DNA of 64,000 bases. It comes from Promicromonospora iranensis (GTDB lineage Bacteria > Actinomycetota > Actinomycetes > Actinomycetales > Cellulomonadaceae). The notes beneath the pieces were generated by a model that did no database searches, had not been told where the DNA came from, and was given only the letters and a program-made list of their open reading frames with translations. Location of the stretch: contig NZ_JAJQQP010000013.1 in the NCBI RefSeq assembly GCF_028994805.1, forward strand, positions 89,065-153,064, in the 5' to 3' direction. Positions 40,447 through 49,104 of the stretch are shown here, piece by piece; position 1 is the first letter of the stretch; every line of letters starts with the position of its first letter. A program made the translations under genes and the position numbers.

Positions 40447-41391
40447 TCAGCCGGCCGTGGCCTCCTCGGCGAGCCTTGCCCGGTCCCGTCCCGGCGGCGC
40501 GCCGAAGAGGCGGCGGTACTCCCGGTTGAACTGCGCGGCGCTCTCGTAGCCCACGACGAACGCGGTCTGCGTGACGCTCGAGCTCTGCGACGCGAGGAGC
40601 TGTCGCGCGGTCACCAGCCGGAGCTGTTTCTGGAACTGGAGCGGACTCGACCCGGTCACGGCGCGGAACGTCCGATGAAAGGCGGAGACGCTCAGGCCGG
40701 CACGCCGGGCGAGGTCCTCGACGCGGATCGGCTCGGCGGCGTGCTGCCGGATCCACTGCACCACCTGGCCCACGCGGGTGAGCTTGCTGTCGGCGAGGCC
40801 GAGCTGACGAACCATGTGGCCCTGTGGGCCCGTGAGCAGCAGCCAGAGAATCTCACGCTGCACCATCGGGCCGAGCACGGGCAGGTCCCGTGGTCGGTCC
40901 AGCAGGCGAACCAGCCGCCCGACGGCGTCGATCAGCTCGGCGGGCGCCCGGCAGGTCGCGAGCGCCCGCGTGGCCGGGCCGATCAGTACGGGGCGGGAGC
41001 TCGGGGCAGGTTCTGGTGCGGAGTCGCGCCGAGACCGGTTCCGGCCGCCGGGTGGTCCGTCCGTGGACAGCAGCAGCTCGGCGATGGCCGCCGCGGTGAG
41101 GGTCAGTCCGAAGCCCAGGGCAGGGACCTGCGGGCTCGCCTCGGTGAACCGTCCGATGACGGGGAGGTCGATCGAGGTGACCAGGTAGTCCCCGGGCCCG
41201 TACGAGAGCGTCTCGTCGCCCAGGCGGAGCTCCTTCGCCCCCTGGGCGACGAGCGCGAACGTGGTGCCCGTGGTGGACGCCTCGGGTGTGCCGGGCCGGG
41301 TCTGCCGGGAGAGGAACACCCCGGGCAAGGGCTCGCTCGTGCCCGTGGGGGCGGCGGAGTCGATGAGGGTGCGTAGCTCGTCGAGGTGCAC
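40447..41391 (-). CDS. AraC-family transcriptional regulator
   Basis: A 314-residue regulator. The N-terminal cupin-like AraC_N domain (about 1-175, FALVAQGAKELRLGDETLSYGPGDYLV) is followed by the double HTH (IRQHAAEPIRVEDLARRAGLSVSAFHRTFRAVTG and SVTQTAFVVGYESAAQFNREYRRLFG). This is the YqhC-like subgroup, which often controls a nearby aldehyde/keto reductase or SDR; here the SDR at 41578 is divergent. Start is uncertain: GTG 41391 is used, GTG 41400 and ATG 41484 are in-frame alternatives, the latter within the shared promoter. Confidence 0.88.
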   Translation of the reverse strand: MHLDELRTLIDSAAPTGTSEPLPGVFLSRQTRPGTPEASTTGTTFALVAQGAKELRLGDETLSYGPGDYLVTSIDLPVIGRFTEASPQVPALGFGLTLTAAAIAELLLSTDGPPGGRNRSRRDSAPEPAPSSRPVLIGPATRALATCRAPAELIDAVGRLVRLLDRPRDLPVLGPMVQREILWLLLTGPQGHMVRQLGLADSKLTRVGQVVQWIRQHAAEPIRVEDLARRAGLSVSAFHRTFRAVTGSSPLQFQKQLRLVTARQLLASQSSSVTQTAFVVGYESAAQFNREYRRLFGAPPGRDRARLAEEATAG

Positions 41392-41577
41392 GAGGCCCAC
41401 CTTCCTCTCTCGGGTCCGGATCGTCGTCCGAGCAGGATCAGGCAAGAACGCGCGAGGAACGCTATCACCATCGTGCCCCGTCATCGCCTTGACTTGGTCA
41501 CGAGACGGGCGGCACCTCGCTCACCTCATGGCCATCGGCCGCCAGCACTATTCGACAACAAGAACGCGAGGCAGAAC

Positions 41578-42336
41578 ATGTCGATCACCATCGTCGTCGG
41601 GGCCAGCTCCGGCATCGGGCAGGCAGCCGCGATCCGCGCGGCGGAGGGCGGGTCGGGCGTCATCGCCACCTACCACTCGAACAAGGACGGCGCGGCCGAG
41701 ACCGTCTCCCGGATCCAGGATGTCGGGGGTACCGCGGTCGCCCTGCCGCTCGACGTCGGGGACAGCGCGACCTTCCCCGCGTTCCGCGCCGCCGTCGAGC
41801 AGGCGCTCACCGAGACCTGGGGCACGCGGAAGGTCACCGGCCTGGTCAACAACGCCGGGTTCGGGGGCGGCACCATGTTCGCCGACACCACGGAGGAGGA
41901 GCTCGACCGCTTCTACCGCGTGATCTTCAAGGGGCCGTACCTGGTGACCCAGGCGTTGCTCCCGCTGCTCGACGACGGCGCGGCGATCGTCAACACGTCG
42001 AGCAACTCCGCGCTCCCGTCCGGGCTGTCGGAGGGGTACTCGGCGTACGGGTCGATGAAGGGTGCGGTCATCGTGCTGACCCGCTACCTCGCCAAGGAGC
42101 TGGGTGGTCGCGGTATCCGCGTGAACTCGGTGTCCCCGGGCCCGACCCGCACGCCGTTCGCCGGGGGCGCGTTCGAGGAGTTCCCCGAGATGACCGCGCA
42201 GATGGTCGGACGCACCGCGCTGGGACGGTTGGGCGAGCCCGACGACGTCGGCTCGGTGATCGCCTTCCTCCTGTCCGACGGCGGGCGCTGGATCACGGCG
42301 CAGGACATCGAGGTCTCGGGGGGTTTCAACCTGTAG
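41578..42336 (+). CDS. SDR-family oxidoreductase
   Basis: A 252-residue classical SDR. Rossmann motif VVGASSGIGQAAA at the N-terminus, NNAG, Ser in VNTSSNSALP, and the YGSMK catalytic Tyr/Lys, then SPGPTRTPFAG. Predicted NAD(P)-dependent reductase/dehydrogenase of unknown substrate. Divergent from the AraC regulator, which probably activates it. The 187 bases between the two starts hold the promoters. Confidence 0.9.
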   Translation: MSITIVVGASSGIGQAAAIRAAEGGSGVIATYHSNKDGAAETVSRIQDVGGTAVALPLDVGDSATFPAFRAAVEQALTETWGTRKVTGLVNNAGFGGGTMFADTTEEELDRFYRVIFKGPYLVTQALLPLLDDGAAIVNTSSNSALPSGLSEGYSAYGSMKGAVIVLTRYLAKELGGRGIRVNSVSPGPTRTPFAGGAFEEFPEMTAQMVGRTALGRLGEPDDVGSVIAFLLSDGGRWITAQDIEVSGGFNL

Positions 42337-42400
42337 CGCGCTGGACGAGGACGGTCCCCGCACGGTCGGTGGCGGCACGTGGGCGAGGGGCGAGCGTGGA

Positions 42401-42406
42401 TAGGGT
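42401..42406 (+). promoter_or_regulatory. -10 box of the glycolipid-binding-like gene (leaderless)
   Basis: TAGGGT, seven bases before ATG 42414. Confidence 0.5.
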
Positions 42407-42413
42407 GGGTGGC

Positions 42414-43004
42414 ATGCGGTTGGATCCGATGCCTGACGTGTCCGCCTGGACCCACAGGGGGGTGCGGGCCGGTTTCGAGGTGCTCTTCGTGGAGCCTGTG
42501 CCTGACGGTCACGTGCTCCGTGGCCACACCACCGCCGTCGAGGGCCCGGAGGCGTGGTCGGTCGGGTACCGGATCGAGGTCGACCGCCAGTGGCGTACCC
42601 GTCGGGCCGAGGTGCAGGGGTCCTCGGCCCGAAGGGTGGTCCGGACCACGCTCGAGCGGGCGGACCGGGGCGAGGGCGTCCGGTGGTTGGTCGACGGCGT
42701 CCCACGCCCCGACCTCGACGGCTGCCAGGACGTGGACCTCGAGTCGTCGGCGGTGACGAACACGCTGCCGGTCCACCGGCTCGACGCCGCCCCAGGGGAG
42801 GCGCACAGCGTGCCGGCCGCCTTCGTCCGGGCGGACGGTCTGGCGGTCGAGCGGCTGGAGCAGGAGTACCGGCTCCGGGGCCGGACGGCGGGCGCGATCA
42901 CGTTCGACTACGAGTCGTCGACGTTCGGCTTCGCGTGCGAGCTCGCGTACGACACCGCCGGCCTGATCCTGGAGTACCCCGGGATCGCCGCCCGCGAGCG
43001 CTGA
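42414..43004 (+). CDS. Putative glycolipid-binding protein (PF06475-like)
   Basis: A 196-residue cytoplasmic protein with no signal or membrane segment. The pattern fits the 'putative glycolipid-binding' family, known from Pseudomonas PA1994-like proteins: EVLFVEPVPDGHVLRGHTTAVEGPEAWSVGYRIEVD, cited in part, then RRAEVQ, WLVDGVPRPDLDGCQDVDL, PVHRL and EQEYRL. The fold resembles lipid-carrying beta barrels, and the true ligand is not known. Single-gene unit with a leaderless promoter. Confidence 0.72.
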   Translation: MRLDPMPDVSAWTHRGVRAGFEVLFVEPVPDGHVLRGHTTAVEGPEAWSVGYRIEVDRQWRTRRAEVQGSSARRVVRTTLERADRGEGVRWLVDGVPRPDLDGCQDVDLESSAVTNTLPVHRLDAAPGEAHSVPAAFVRADGLAVERLEQEYRLRGRTAGAITFDYESSTFGFACELAYDTAGLILEYPGIAARER

Positions 43005-43133
43005 CCGGATCGCTCACCAGGTCACTGACCAGGTCGCTGACCTGCGGCGGAGTCCTCGCACGCTGAGACGCTGGTTCCAAAATGTCCCAGTATGGGTGAT
43101 GATGTTCCCGCCACCTATCACCAGGGGAATATC

Positions 43134-43967
43134 GTGACCGCGACCACCTCCGGGGCCGCAGCACTCTCGGACGTGCCCACGTCCACACCCGCTCTCGTCG
43201 CCTGCGACGTGGAGGGGACGCTCGTGCGCGCCGGTCGCCGGCCGACGCCCGCCGTGCTCGACGCGATAGCGGCCGTCCGCGCTGCCGGGCACCACCTGGT
43301 GGTCGCCACGGGCAGGTCGCTGTCCGGGGCAGTGCAGGTGGCCCGGCAGCTCGGCGTCCACGACGGCTGGGTGGTCGCGGCGAACGGCGCGGTGACCGCA
43401 CGGGTGCGGCCGGACGGGTACGCGATCGCCGACGTCGTGCCCCTGGACGCGGAGCCCGTCTGCCGGCTGGTCGCCCGGACCCGCCCGGACCTGGGGCTCG
43501 CCGCCGAGGTGGTGGGCACCGGGTACCGCGTCACCAGGCGGTTCCCCGAGCGGCAGCTCGCCGGGCACCAGGAGGTGCTCCACGCGCTGGAAGGCGTCTG
43601 GGCGCGGCCGACGCCGCGCGTCGTGGTGTACGGGCAGTGGGCCCTGCGCCTCGCACCGGCGCTGCGCGCGTCGGGCGTCACTGCGATCCCCGCCCGCGTG
43701 GACTGGGTGGATGTCACGGCCCCCGGGGTCAGCAAGGCGACGGCGCTCGAGAACATCCGGGTCGAGCTGGGGGTCGCAGCCTCCCGCACGGTCGCCGTCG
43801 GCGATGGTGAGAACGATCTCGACATGCTTCGGTGGGCCGCCGTGTCCATCGCGATGGGGCACGCGCCCGAGGTGGTCCGCACCGTCGCCGGCCGGGTCAC
43901 GGGGACCCTCGACGAGGACGGCGCCGCCACGGCGCTGTTCGACGCGCTCCTGCTCCCGACTGCCTGA
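43134..43967 (+). CDS. HAD-superfamily phosphatase (Cof-like)
   Basis: A 277-residue phosphatase of the Cof/type IIB group. Motif I is LVACDVEGTLVRAG (nucleophile D in the DxE form, with Glu replacing the second Asp), motif II is VVATGRSL, motif III is the Lys in GVSKATALENI and motif IV is GDGENDLDML. Likely removes phosphate from a sugar phosphate or cofactor. Motif I normally reads DxD, so this Glu is worth noting. Start GTG 43134 follows AGGGGA nine bases upstream; an ATG at 43092 is possible. Confidence 0.85.
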   Translation: MTATTSGAAALSDVPTSTPALVACDVEGTLVRAGRRPTPAVLDAIAAVRAAGHHLVVATGRSLSGAVQVARQLGVHDGWVVAANGAVTARVRPDGYAIADVVPLDAEPVCRLVARTRPDLGLAAEVVGTGYRVTRRFPERQLAGHQEVLHALEGVWARPTPRVVVYGQWALRLAPALRASGVTAIPARVDWVDVTAPGVSKATALENIRVELGVAASRTVAVGDGENDLDMLRWAAVSIAMGHAPEVVRTVAGRVTGTLDEDGAATALFDALLLPTA

Positions 43968-44012
43968 CCCGCTCGCCGCGCCCCCGGCGCACCCGTGGGT
44001 CAGGATGTGCGC

Positions 44013-45239
44013 ATGGCGCACGCTCACTCGCACGGCGCGGCCGGCCCGGCCGCGCCGCGTACGACGTTTCTGCTGGTCATGATCCTGGTCTCCGCCCTGC
44101 TGCTGACGCTGGCCGGGCTGTGGCTCCTCTGGCCGAACGCGGGCGACGTGCCCGACCGGGTGCCGGCCAGAGCAGAGGGCACGTCGTTCGTCGACGTCAC
44201 CGTCACCGGGCCGGCCGACCCGGACACCGGCAGCATCCCGGTCGAGCTGCCGAGCGGCGAGGCCTCCCGGATGCAGTCGCCCGGCCCGTCGGTCCCGCTG
44301 GCCGACGGCGACCGGATCACCGCCGTCGACATCTCCGGGGTGTCACAGCCCGGCGTCGACCCGCTGGTGTTCATGGACTTCCAGCGCGAGCTGCCGATCG
44401 CGCTGCTGGCGGTCGTCTACGCCCTCGTCGTGCTGCTCGTCGCGCGCTGGCGCGGCCTGGCCGCCATGGCCGGGCTCGGGCTCGCGTTCGTGGTGCTCCT
44501 GGGCTTCACCATGCCCGCGCTGCTCGCGGGACAGTCCGCCATCGGGGTAGCGCTGGTGACGTCGTCCCTGGTGATGTTCGTGACGCTGTACCTGGCGCAC
44601 GGGTTGTCGGCCCGCACGTCGACGGCGCTGCTGGGCACGCTGGTCGGCCTCGGACTGACCGCCCTGCTCGCAGCCTGGGCCTCCGGGGCCGCGCAGATCA
44701 CGGGTACGAACGACGAGATGTCGGCGTTCCTGCCGTCCAGCGCGCCCGGGGCAGACCTGCGCGGGATCGCGCTGTGCGGCATCGTGCTGGCCGGGATGGG
44801 CGTGCTGAACGACGTGACGATCACGCAGGCGTCGGCCGTGTGGGAGCTGCGCGGCATGGCCCCGACGGCGTCGCGCGGCGAGCTGTTCACGAGTGCGATG
44901 CGGATCGGTCGCGACCACATCGCCTCGACCGTGTACACGATCGCGTTCGCCTACGTCGGTGCCGCCCTGCCGCTGCTGATGATGGTCTGGCTCGTCGACC
45001 AGTCGCCGGCCACCGCGCTGACCTCCGGTGAGATCGCCGAGGAGGTGGTGCGCACGCTCGTGGGCTCGATCGGGCTCGTGCTCGCCATCCCGGTCACCAC
45101 CGCCATCGCGACGCTCACCGTCCCGGGTCCGGCCGCCGAGGGCTCGACGAGGCCCGAGCCGCCCTCCGACCCGGAGCTGATGGCGCCGGTCTCCGAGGCG
45201 TGGGCGTCGGCGCCCCCTTCCGGGACGGCGGCGACGTAG
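44013..45239 (+). CDS. YibE/F-family membrane protein
   Basis: A 408-residue protein with a His-rich start (AHAHSHG), one N-terminal membrane segment, an extracytoplasmic beta domain (about 50-125), then seven or more segments from residue 130. The YibE/F signature (VLNDVTITQASAVWELRG, STVYTIAFAYVGAALPLLM) is clear. Function unknown; relatives are multipass permease-like proteins. The 3' end overlaps the convergent MarR gene by 125 bases, so the last ~40 codons are shared antisense. Confidence 0.86.
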   Translation: MAHAHSHGAAGPAAPRTTFLLVMILVSALLLTLAGLWLLWPNAGDVPDRVPARAEGTSFVDVTVTGPADPDTGSIPVELPSGEASRMQSPGPSVPLADGDRITAVDISGVSQPGVDPLVFMDFQRELPIALLAVVYALVVLLVARWRGLAAMAGLGLAFVVLLGFTMPALLAGQSAIGVALVTSSLVMFVTLYLAHGLSARTSTALLGTLVGLGLTALLAAWASGAAQITGTNDEMSAFLPSSAPGADLRGIALCGIVLAGMGVLNDVTITQASAVWELRGMAPTASRGELFTSAMRIGRDHIASTVYTIAFAYVGAALPLLMMVWLVDQSPATALTSGEIAEEVVRTLVGSIGLVLAIPVTTAIATLTVPGPAAEGSTRPEPPSDPELMAPVSEAWASAPPSGTAAT

Positions 45240-45711
45240 CGGGCATGGCGGTGTTGCCGACGTTCTGCTCCAGGGTGCGCAGGAGCGTCGCCGCCTCGTC
45301 GCGCAGGACGGGACCGAGGTCGCCCGCCGTCGCCCGCTCGAGCTGGGCCCAGACCTCGCCGACGCGCGGCCGGAGTGCCAGGCTCGCGGGTGTGGGCTCC
45401 ACCAGGGTGACGCGCCGGTCGTCAGGACTGGGCCGACGACGCACGAAGCCCGACCGCTCCAGCCGCTGGACGGTCCGGGTCATCGACGCCGAGTCCGTGG
45501 CGACGTGCTGAGCGAGATCGGTCTGCCGCTGCGGCCCGTGCTCCCACAGGAACATGAGCAGCAGCTCCTGGCCGGGATGGAGGCCGAGAGGGCGCAGCAG
45601 GTCCGCGGCGAGCGCCCGGTGTGTGCGCGCGAGCGAGAAGATGGCGAGACTGAGCGGGCCGGTGGCGTACGGGTTCGCTTCACTGTCCGAGGCAGGTGCC
45701 ATGTTCTCCAT
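45115..45711 (-). CDS. MarR-family regulator with extended C-terminus
   Basis: A 198-residue regulator. The MarR winged helix (about 25-140) shows LLMFLWEHGPQRQTDLAQHV, DSASMTRTVQRLERSGFVRRR and the wing with DDRRVTLVEPT. Typical MarR proteins end after about 150 residues; here a 45-residue Pro/Arg/Ser tail extends to 45115, antisense to the end of the YibE/F gene, suggesting a lost stop. The divergent quinone-reductase gene starts 114 bases upstream and is its probable target. The inner Met at 45702 could also start. Confidence 0.85.
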   Translation of the reverse strand: MENMAPASDSEANPYATGPLSLAIFSLARTHRALAADLLRPLGLHPGQELLLMFLWEHGPQRQTDLAQHVATDSASMTRTVQRLERSGFVRRRPSPDDRRVTLVEPTPASLALRPRVGEVWAQLERATAGDLGPVLRDEAATLLRTLEQNVGNTAMPATSPPSRKGAPTPTPRRPAPSAPGRRAARASSSPRRPDPGR

Positions 45712-45825
45712 GGTAGGACTCGGCTCGTCCACTGGTCCGAGCGGGATGACCTGGCGCCGTCCGGAAAATTACCTGTCCCGAACAGCAAGATTGCGGGACG
45801 AAATCGCGGAACGAAGGGGAGCACG

Positions 45826-46722
45826 ATGCGCGCAGTGGTCTTTGACGAGTTCGGTGGCCCGGAGGTCCTGCACCTGGGGGAGGTGCCGGAGCCGGCGGCC
45901 GGACCCGGTCAGGTGCGGGTCCGGGTCGAGGCCGTGGGCCTCAACCCGTTCGACGGGACGGTCAGGTCGGGCGCCATGGAGGCCGCGTTCCGTACGCCGC
46001 TCCCGGCGGTCCCGGGCCTGGAGGTGGCGGGCGTCGTGGACCAGGTGGGGCCCGACGTCGCCGGGGTCGCCCGGGGCGACCGGGTCGCCGGCCCGGCGGG
46101 GCGCGGCGCCGCGGAGCTCGCCGTCCTGACCGTGTGGGCGCCGGTTCCCGAAGGCATGGACGCGACGCAGGCGGCGGCGCTGCCCGTGGTCGCCGAGACG
46201 GCCCGGCGCGCGCTGCGCATCCTCGACCCGAAGCCGGGGGAGACCCTGCTGGTGCACGGCGCGAGCGGTGGCGTCGGCGGGCTCGCGACCCAGCTCGCCG
46301 TCGCGGCGGGCGTGCGCGTGATCGGTACCGCCTCGCCGACCAACCAGGAGCGCGTCGCGGGGTACGGGGCCACGCCCACCACCTACGGCGAAGGGCTCGT
46401 CGAGCGCGTCCGCGCGCTCGCGCCGACCGTGGACGCGGTGCTCGACGCCGCGGGTAGCGGCGTCCTGCCGGACAGCATCGAGCTGCGGGGCGGCACCGAC
46501 CGCGTGCTGACCCTCGCCGACCCGGCGGCCCTCGGGCTGGGTGTCGAGTTCTCCGAGCGGTCGGAGCACTCGGCAGAGACCCTCGCCGAGGTCATCGGCC
46601 TGGTCGCGCGCGGCGACGTGTCCGTGCCGGTCGCGAAGGTGCTGCCGCTCGCGGAGGCAGCCCGGGCGGCCGGCCTGGTCGACGACGGCCACACCGGCGG
46701 CAAGGTGGTTCTCGTGCCGTGA
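45826..46722 (+). CDS. Zinc-type quinone oxidoreductase-like MDR enzyme
   Basis: A 298-residue MDR reductase. The GroES-like domain start (MRAVVFDEFGGPEVLHLGEVPEPAAG) and the Rossmann loop LLVHGASGGVGGLATQLAVA are those of NADPH:quinone reductases. No zinc ligands seen. An AAGGGGAG ribosome site precedes ATG 45826. Divergent from the MarR regulator, which suggests stress-induced control, for example by quinones or phenols. It is followed by the convergent TetR gene. Confidence 0.9.
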   Translation: MRAVVFDEFGGPEVLHLGEVPEPAAGPGQVRVRVEAVGLNPFDGTVRSGAMEAAFRTPLPAVPGLEVAGVVDQVGPDVAGVARGDRVAGPAGRGAAELAVLTVWAPVPEGMDATQAAALPVVAETARRALRILDPKPGETLLVHGASGGVGGLATQLAVAAGVRVIGTASPTNQERVAGYGATPTTYGEGLVERVRALAPTVDAVLDAAGSGVLPDSIELRGGTDRVLTLADPAALGLGVEFSERSEHSAETLAEVIGLVARGDVSVPVAKVLPLAEAARAAGLVDDGHTGGKVVLVP

Positions 46723-46743
46723 CGAGCCCGCGTCGAGCCGGGC

Positions 46744-47466
46744 TCAGTCCCGAGCGGCCTCGCGGACCAGGCCCTCCAGCTCCGCGGCCAGCAGGCGCTC
46801 GCCGTCGAGCCCCATGGTGTCGAACGCGCCCACGATCTCCAGGGACACGAGCCCGTGCACGCGGTACCAGGTGGACAGCGCGAGCCGGAGCGACGTCGGC
46901 GCCGCCTCCGGCGGGGCGCCGAGGGACCCGCCCCAGCGGGACAGGTCGTGCTCGAGCTGCGACCGGTCGGTGACGGCCGCCCCGGCCCCGGGGGTGACGG
47001 CGTCGACTGCGACCTCCTGGAGTGTCGTGACCAGGGCGAGCATGCTCTGGCTGATCGTGCTGACATTCTCCAGCGGGTCCACCGACTCGCGCCGGCTGCC
47101 GGTGAAGAGCATCGAGTACCGGCGTGGGTGGTCCAGGGCCCAGCGTCGCCAGGCGTGGGCGATGGCGGCCAGGCGTTCCGCCGCCGGCCGGTCCACCGCC
47201 TGCCGTGCCGCGGACTCGACGGCGGTGCCGAGGTCGGTGTAGCCGGCCAGGACCAGGGCGTCGAGCAGCGCCTCGCGGGACGCGAAGTAGTGGTAGAGCG
47301 CGGGCGGCGTCATGCCCATCGCCTTGCCGACCGAGGCGAGCGACAGAGCGTGCGCACCACCGGTGTCGACGAGCTCCAGCGCCGCCTGGACGATCTCGTC
47401 GACGGTCTGCCGCCGGAGCCGTTCGCGCCGGGTCAGGGGCCGGGTGTCGTCGTCGTCCACGGACAT
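46744..47466 (-). CDS. TetR-family regulator
   Basis: A 240-residue regulator. TetR HTH at about 15-62 (LRRQTVDEIVQAALELVDTGG, SLASVGKAMGMTPPALYHYFASREALL) and a helical C-terminal domain with the 'WHG'-like late helices (LSTWYRVHGLVSLEIVGAF). TAGGCT lies six bases before ATG 47466 (leaderless). Convergent with the quinone reductase; divergent from the coiled-coil protein gene, whose promoter lies near 47587. Target unknown. Confidence 0.9.
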   Translation of the reverse strand: MSVDDDDTRPLTRRERLRRQTVDEIVQAALELVDTGGAHALSLASVGKAMGMTPPALYHYFASREALLDALVLAGYTDLGTAVESAARQAVDRPAAERLAAIAHAWRRWALDHPRRYSMLFTGSRRESVDPLENVSTISQSMLALVTTLQEVAVDAVTPGAGAAVTDRSQLEHDLSRWGGSLGAPPEAAPTSLRLALSTWYRVHGLVSLEIVGAFDTMGLDGERLLAAELEGLVREAARD

Positions 47467-47472
47467 GGCGCG

Positions 47473-47478
47473 AGCCTA
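47473..47478 (-). promoter_or_regulatory. -10 box of the TetR gene (leaderless)
   Basis: TAGGCT on the minus strand, six bases before ATG 47466. Confidence 0.5.
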
Positions 47479-47586
47479 GCGCCAGCGCCGCTCGGCGACA
47501 CGGGTGCGGTGCGGCTCGTGGCGCCCACCCCGTTCCTGCTCGGCCTCGTGGGCCGGCCTTTCGTACCGCCCGGGCCGCCCACGTCA

Positions 47587-47592
47587 TAGCCT
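47587..47592 (+). promoter_or_regulatory. -10 box of the coiled-coil protein gene (leaderless)
   Basis: TAGCCT, seven bases before ATG 47600. Confidence 0.5.
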
Positions 47593-47599
47593 GACCGGC

Positions 47600-48577
47600 A
47601 TGGCAACGGAAGCGCACCAGCCCCAGGTCCCGACGCAGGCTCGGCAGGTCCAGTCCGAGCTCGAGGCGGCTCAGGAGGCGGTCTTCGAGCACGCGCGGCT
47701 CAGCGGGCGGCTCACCGCCGCGGAGGCAGCGCTCGCCACGGCCACCACAGGGCTGGCGCGGGCCACCGAGACGCTCGCGGGCGAGGCTGCGGACGTGCAG
47801 AAGCTCGAGGACTTCAGTCCGACGCTGATCTGGGCGACCCTGCGCGGCAACCGTGACGAGCGGCTCGAGGCGGAACGGGCAGAGCACCGGGCCGCCGAGT
47901 ACCGGGTGGCCGCCGCGCAAGCACTGGTGCGCAGTGCCGAGCGGGAGCGTACCGAGGTCCGTGCCGCGCTGGCCGCACTGGGCGACGTCGACGCCCGGCG
48001 GACCGCGGCGCTGGCGGCCAAGGAGGCGTGGGTGGTCGCGTCCGGCGCCGACGGCGCGGCCGAGCTCGGCGGCCTCGCGACGCAGGTCGGTACGTCGCGA
48101 GGTGAGCTGACGGAGCTGCACGAGGTCGTCCGTGCGGCGGAGCGGGCCGAGCAGGCGCTCACCGGTGCCCTGGGCCATCTGGACGGCGCCAGCAATTGGG
48201 CGGCGTACGACACGTTCGGCGGAGGCGGGTTCCTCTCGGACATGATGAAGCGCGAGAAGATGGACCAGGCCGTCGTGCTGATGCGGGACGCCGACGAGGC
48301 GCTGCGCGCGCTCACCCGCGAGCTCGGGGACCTCGGCGAGCAGGGTGTCGGCGGCATCGCCTCCGACAGTCTCGAGGACATGTTCGACGTCTGGTTCGAC
48401 AACATCTTCAGCGACTGGTCGGTCATGAGCCGGATCGGCGAGGCGCGCGACCGGGTGCGCACGGCGCTGGGCGCCGTCGGCCAGGTGCGCCGGGGCGCGG
48501 CCGAGCGCGCGGCGGCGCTGGAGGCACGCCTCGCGGAGCTCGGCGAGCGGCGGGAGCGGGTGCTGACCGGGTCCTGA
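47600..48577 (+). CDS. Coiled-coil protein of unknown function
   Basis: A 325-residue helical protein without signal peptide. Two Ala/Glu/Arg-rich heptad regions (about 15-75 and 85-195) flank LEDFSPTLIWATLRGN. A more globular part (about 200-275) contains SNWAAYDTFGGGGFLSDMMKREKMDQA and DMFDVWFDNIFSDWSVMSRI, and a last helix ends the chain. Conserved-looking aromatic and Gly motifs in the globular part suggest a real family, but I cannot name it. Possibly a cytoplasmic structural or scaffold protein. A leaderless promoter (TAGCCT) fits the start. Confidence 0.72.
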   Translation: MATEAHQPQVPTQARQVQSELEAAQEAVFEHARLSGRLTAAEAALATATTGLARATETLAGEAADVQKLEDFSPTLIWATLRGNRDERLEAERAEHRAAEYRVAAAQALVRSAERERTEVRAALAALGDVDARRTAALAAKEAWVVASGADGAAELGGLATQVGTSRGELTELHEVVRAAERAEQALTGALGHLDGASNWAAYDTFGGGGFLSDMMKREKMDQAVVLMRDADEALRALTRELGDLGEQGVGGIASDSLEDMFDVWFDNIFSDWSVMSRIGEARDRVRTALGAVGQVRRGAAERAAALEARLAELGERRERVLTGS

Positions 48578-48610
48578 GGGCCGGCTGGCCAGCCGGTTCA
48601 GCCGGCCGGT

Positions 48611-49042
48611 TCAGCCGGCCGAGGTGGTGCGCCACCCCGGCAGGAGGCGTTCCAGGGCGTCGGCCAGTGCGATGGAGTCGCCGTCCTTGCCCCCGGCACC
48701 CAGCAGCAACGGTGGGCGCCGGGGCTCCGGCCGCACCCCGCGTACCCGGTCGAGCAGGCCGATGGGCGCGGTGAGCACGTAGAAGTCGCCGTCGGCGCTG
48801 ATGCCGGCGGTGCGGTCGACGCGCAGGTACCAGCCCTGCAGCGGTGTGCGTGCGCTGCCGCGGCCGCCGTACCCCTGCACCACCAGGGGCTCCGGGGGGA
48901 GCCCGGCGTCCCGGGCGGCGGCCACGAACTCGCGCAGCAAGGCCTCGGCCCGGGTGTGCTCGGCGTCCTGGCGGGCCTGCAGGCGCTCGGCCTGCAGCCG
49001 GACCGCCTCGGCGCGCTGCCGGGACCACTCGTCGTCGTGCAT
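48611..49042 (-). CDS. Conserved small protein of unknown function
   Basis: A 143-residue soluble protein. An N-terminal charged helix (residues 4-45, Arg/Gln/Glu-rich) leads into a small beta-rich domain (EPLVVQGYGGRGSARTPLQGWYLRV, DGDFYVLTAPIG) and an Asp-rich end with GGKDGDSIALADALERLLPGW. The layout resembles small actinobacterial proteins of unknown role. Start MHDDEW (49042) is the first Met after a proline-rich upstream extension. Convergent to the coiled-coil gene. Confidence 0.65.
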   Translation of the reverse strand: MHDDEWSRQRAEAVRLQAERLQARQDAEHTRAEALLREFVAAARDAGLPPEPLVVQGYGGRGSARTPLQGWYLRVDRTAGISADGDFYVLTAPIGLLDRVRGVRPEPRRPPLLLGAGGKDGDSIALADALERLLPGWRTTSAG

Positions 49043-49104
49043 GGGAGGAAGTCTCGCATCCGGAGGGGTGGCCGCCGCTCGCCCCGGCGTCGGCGGCCGA
49101 CCGG

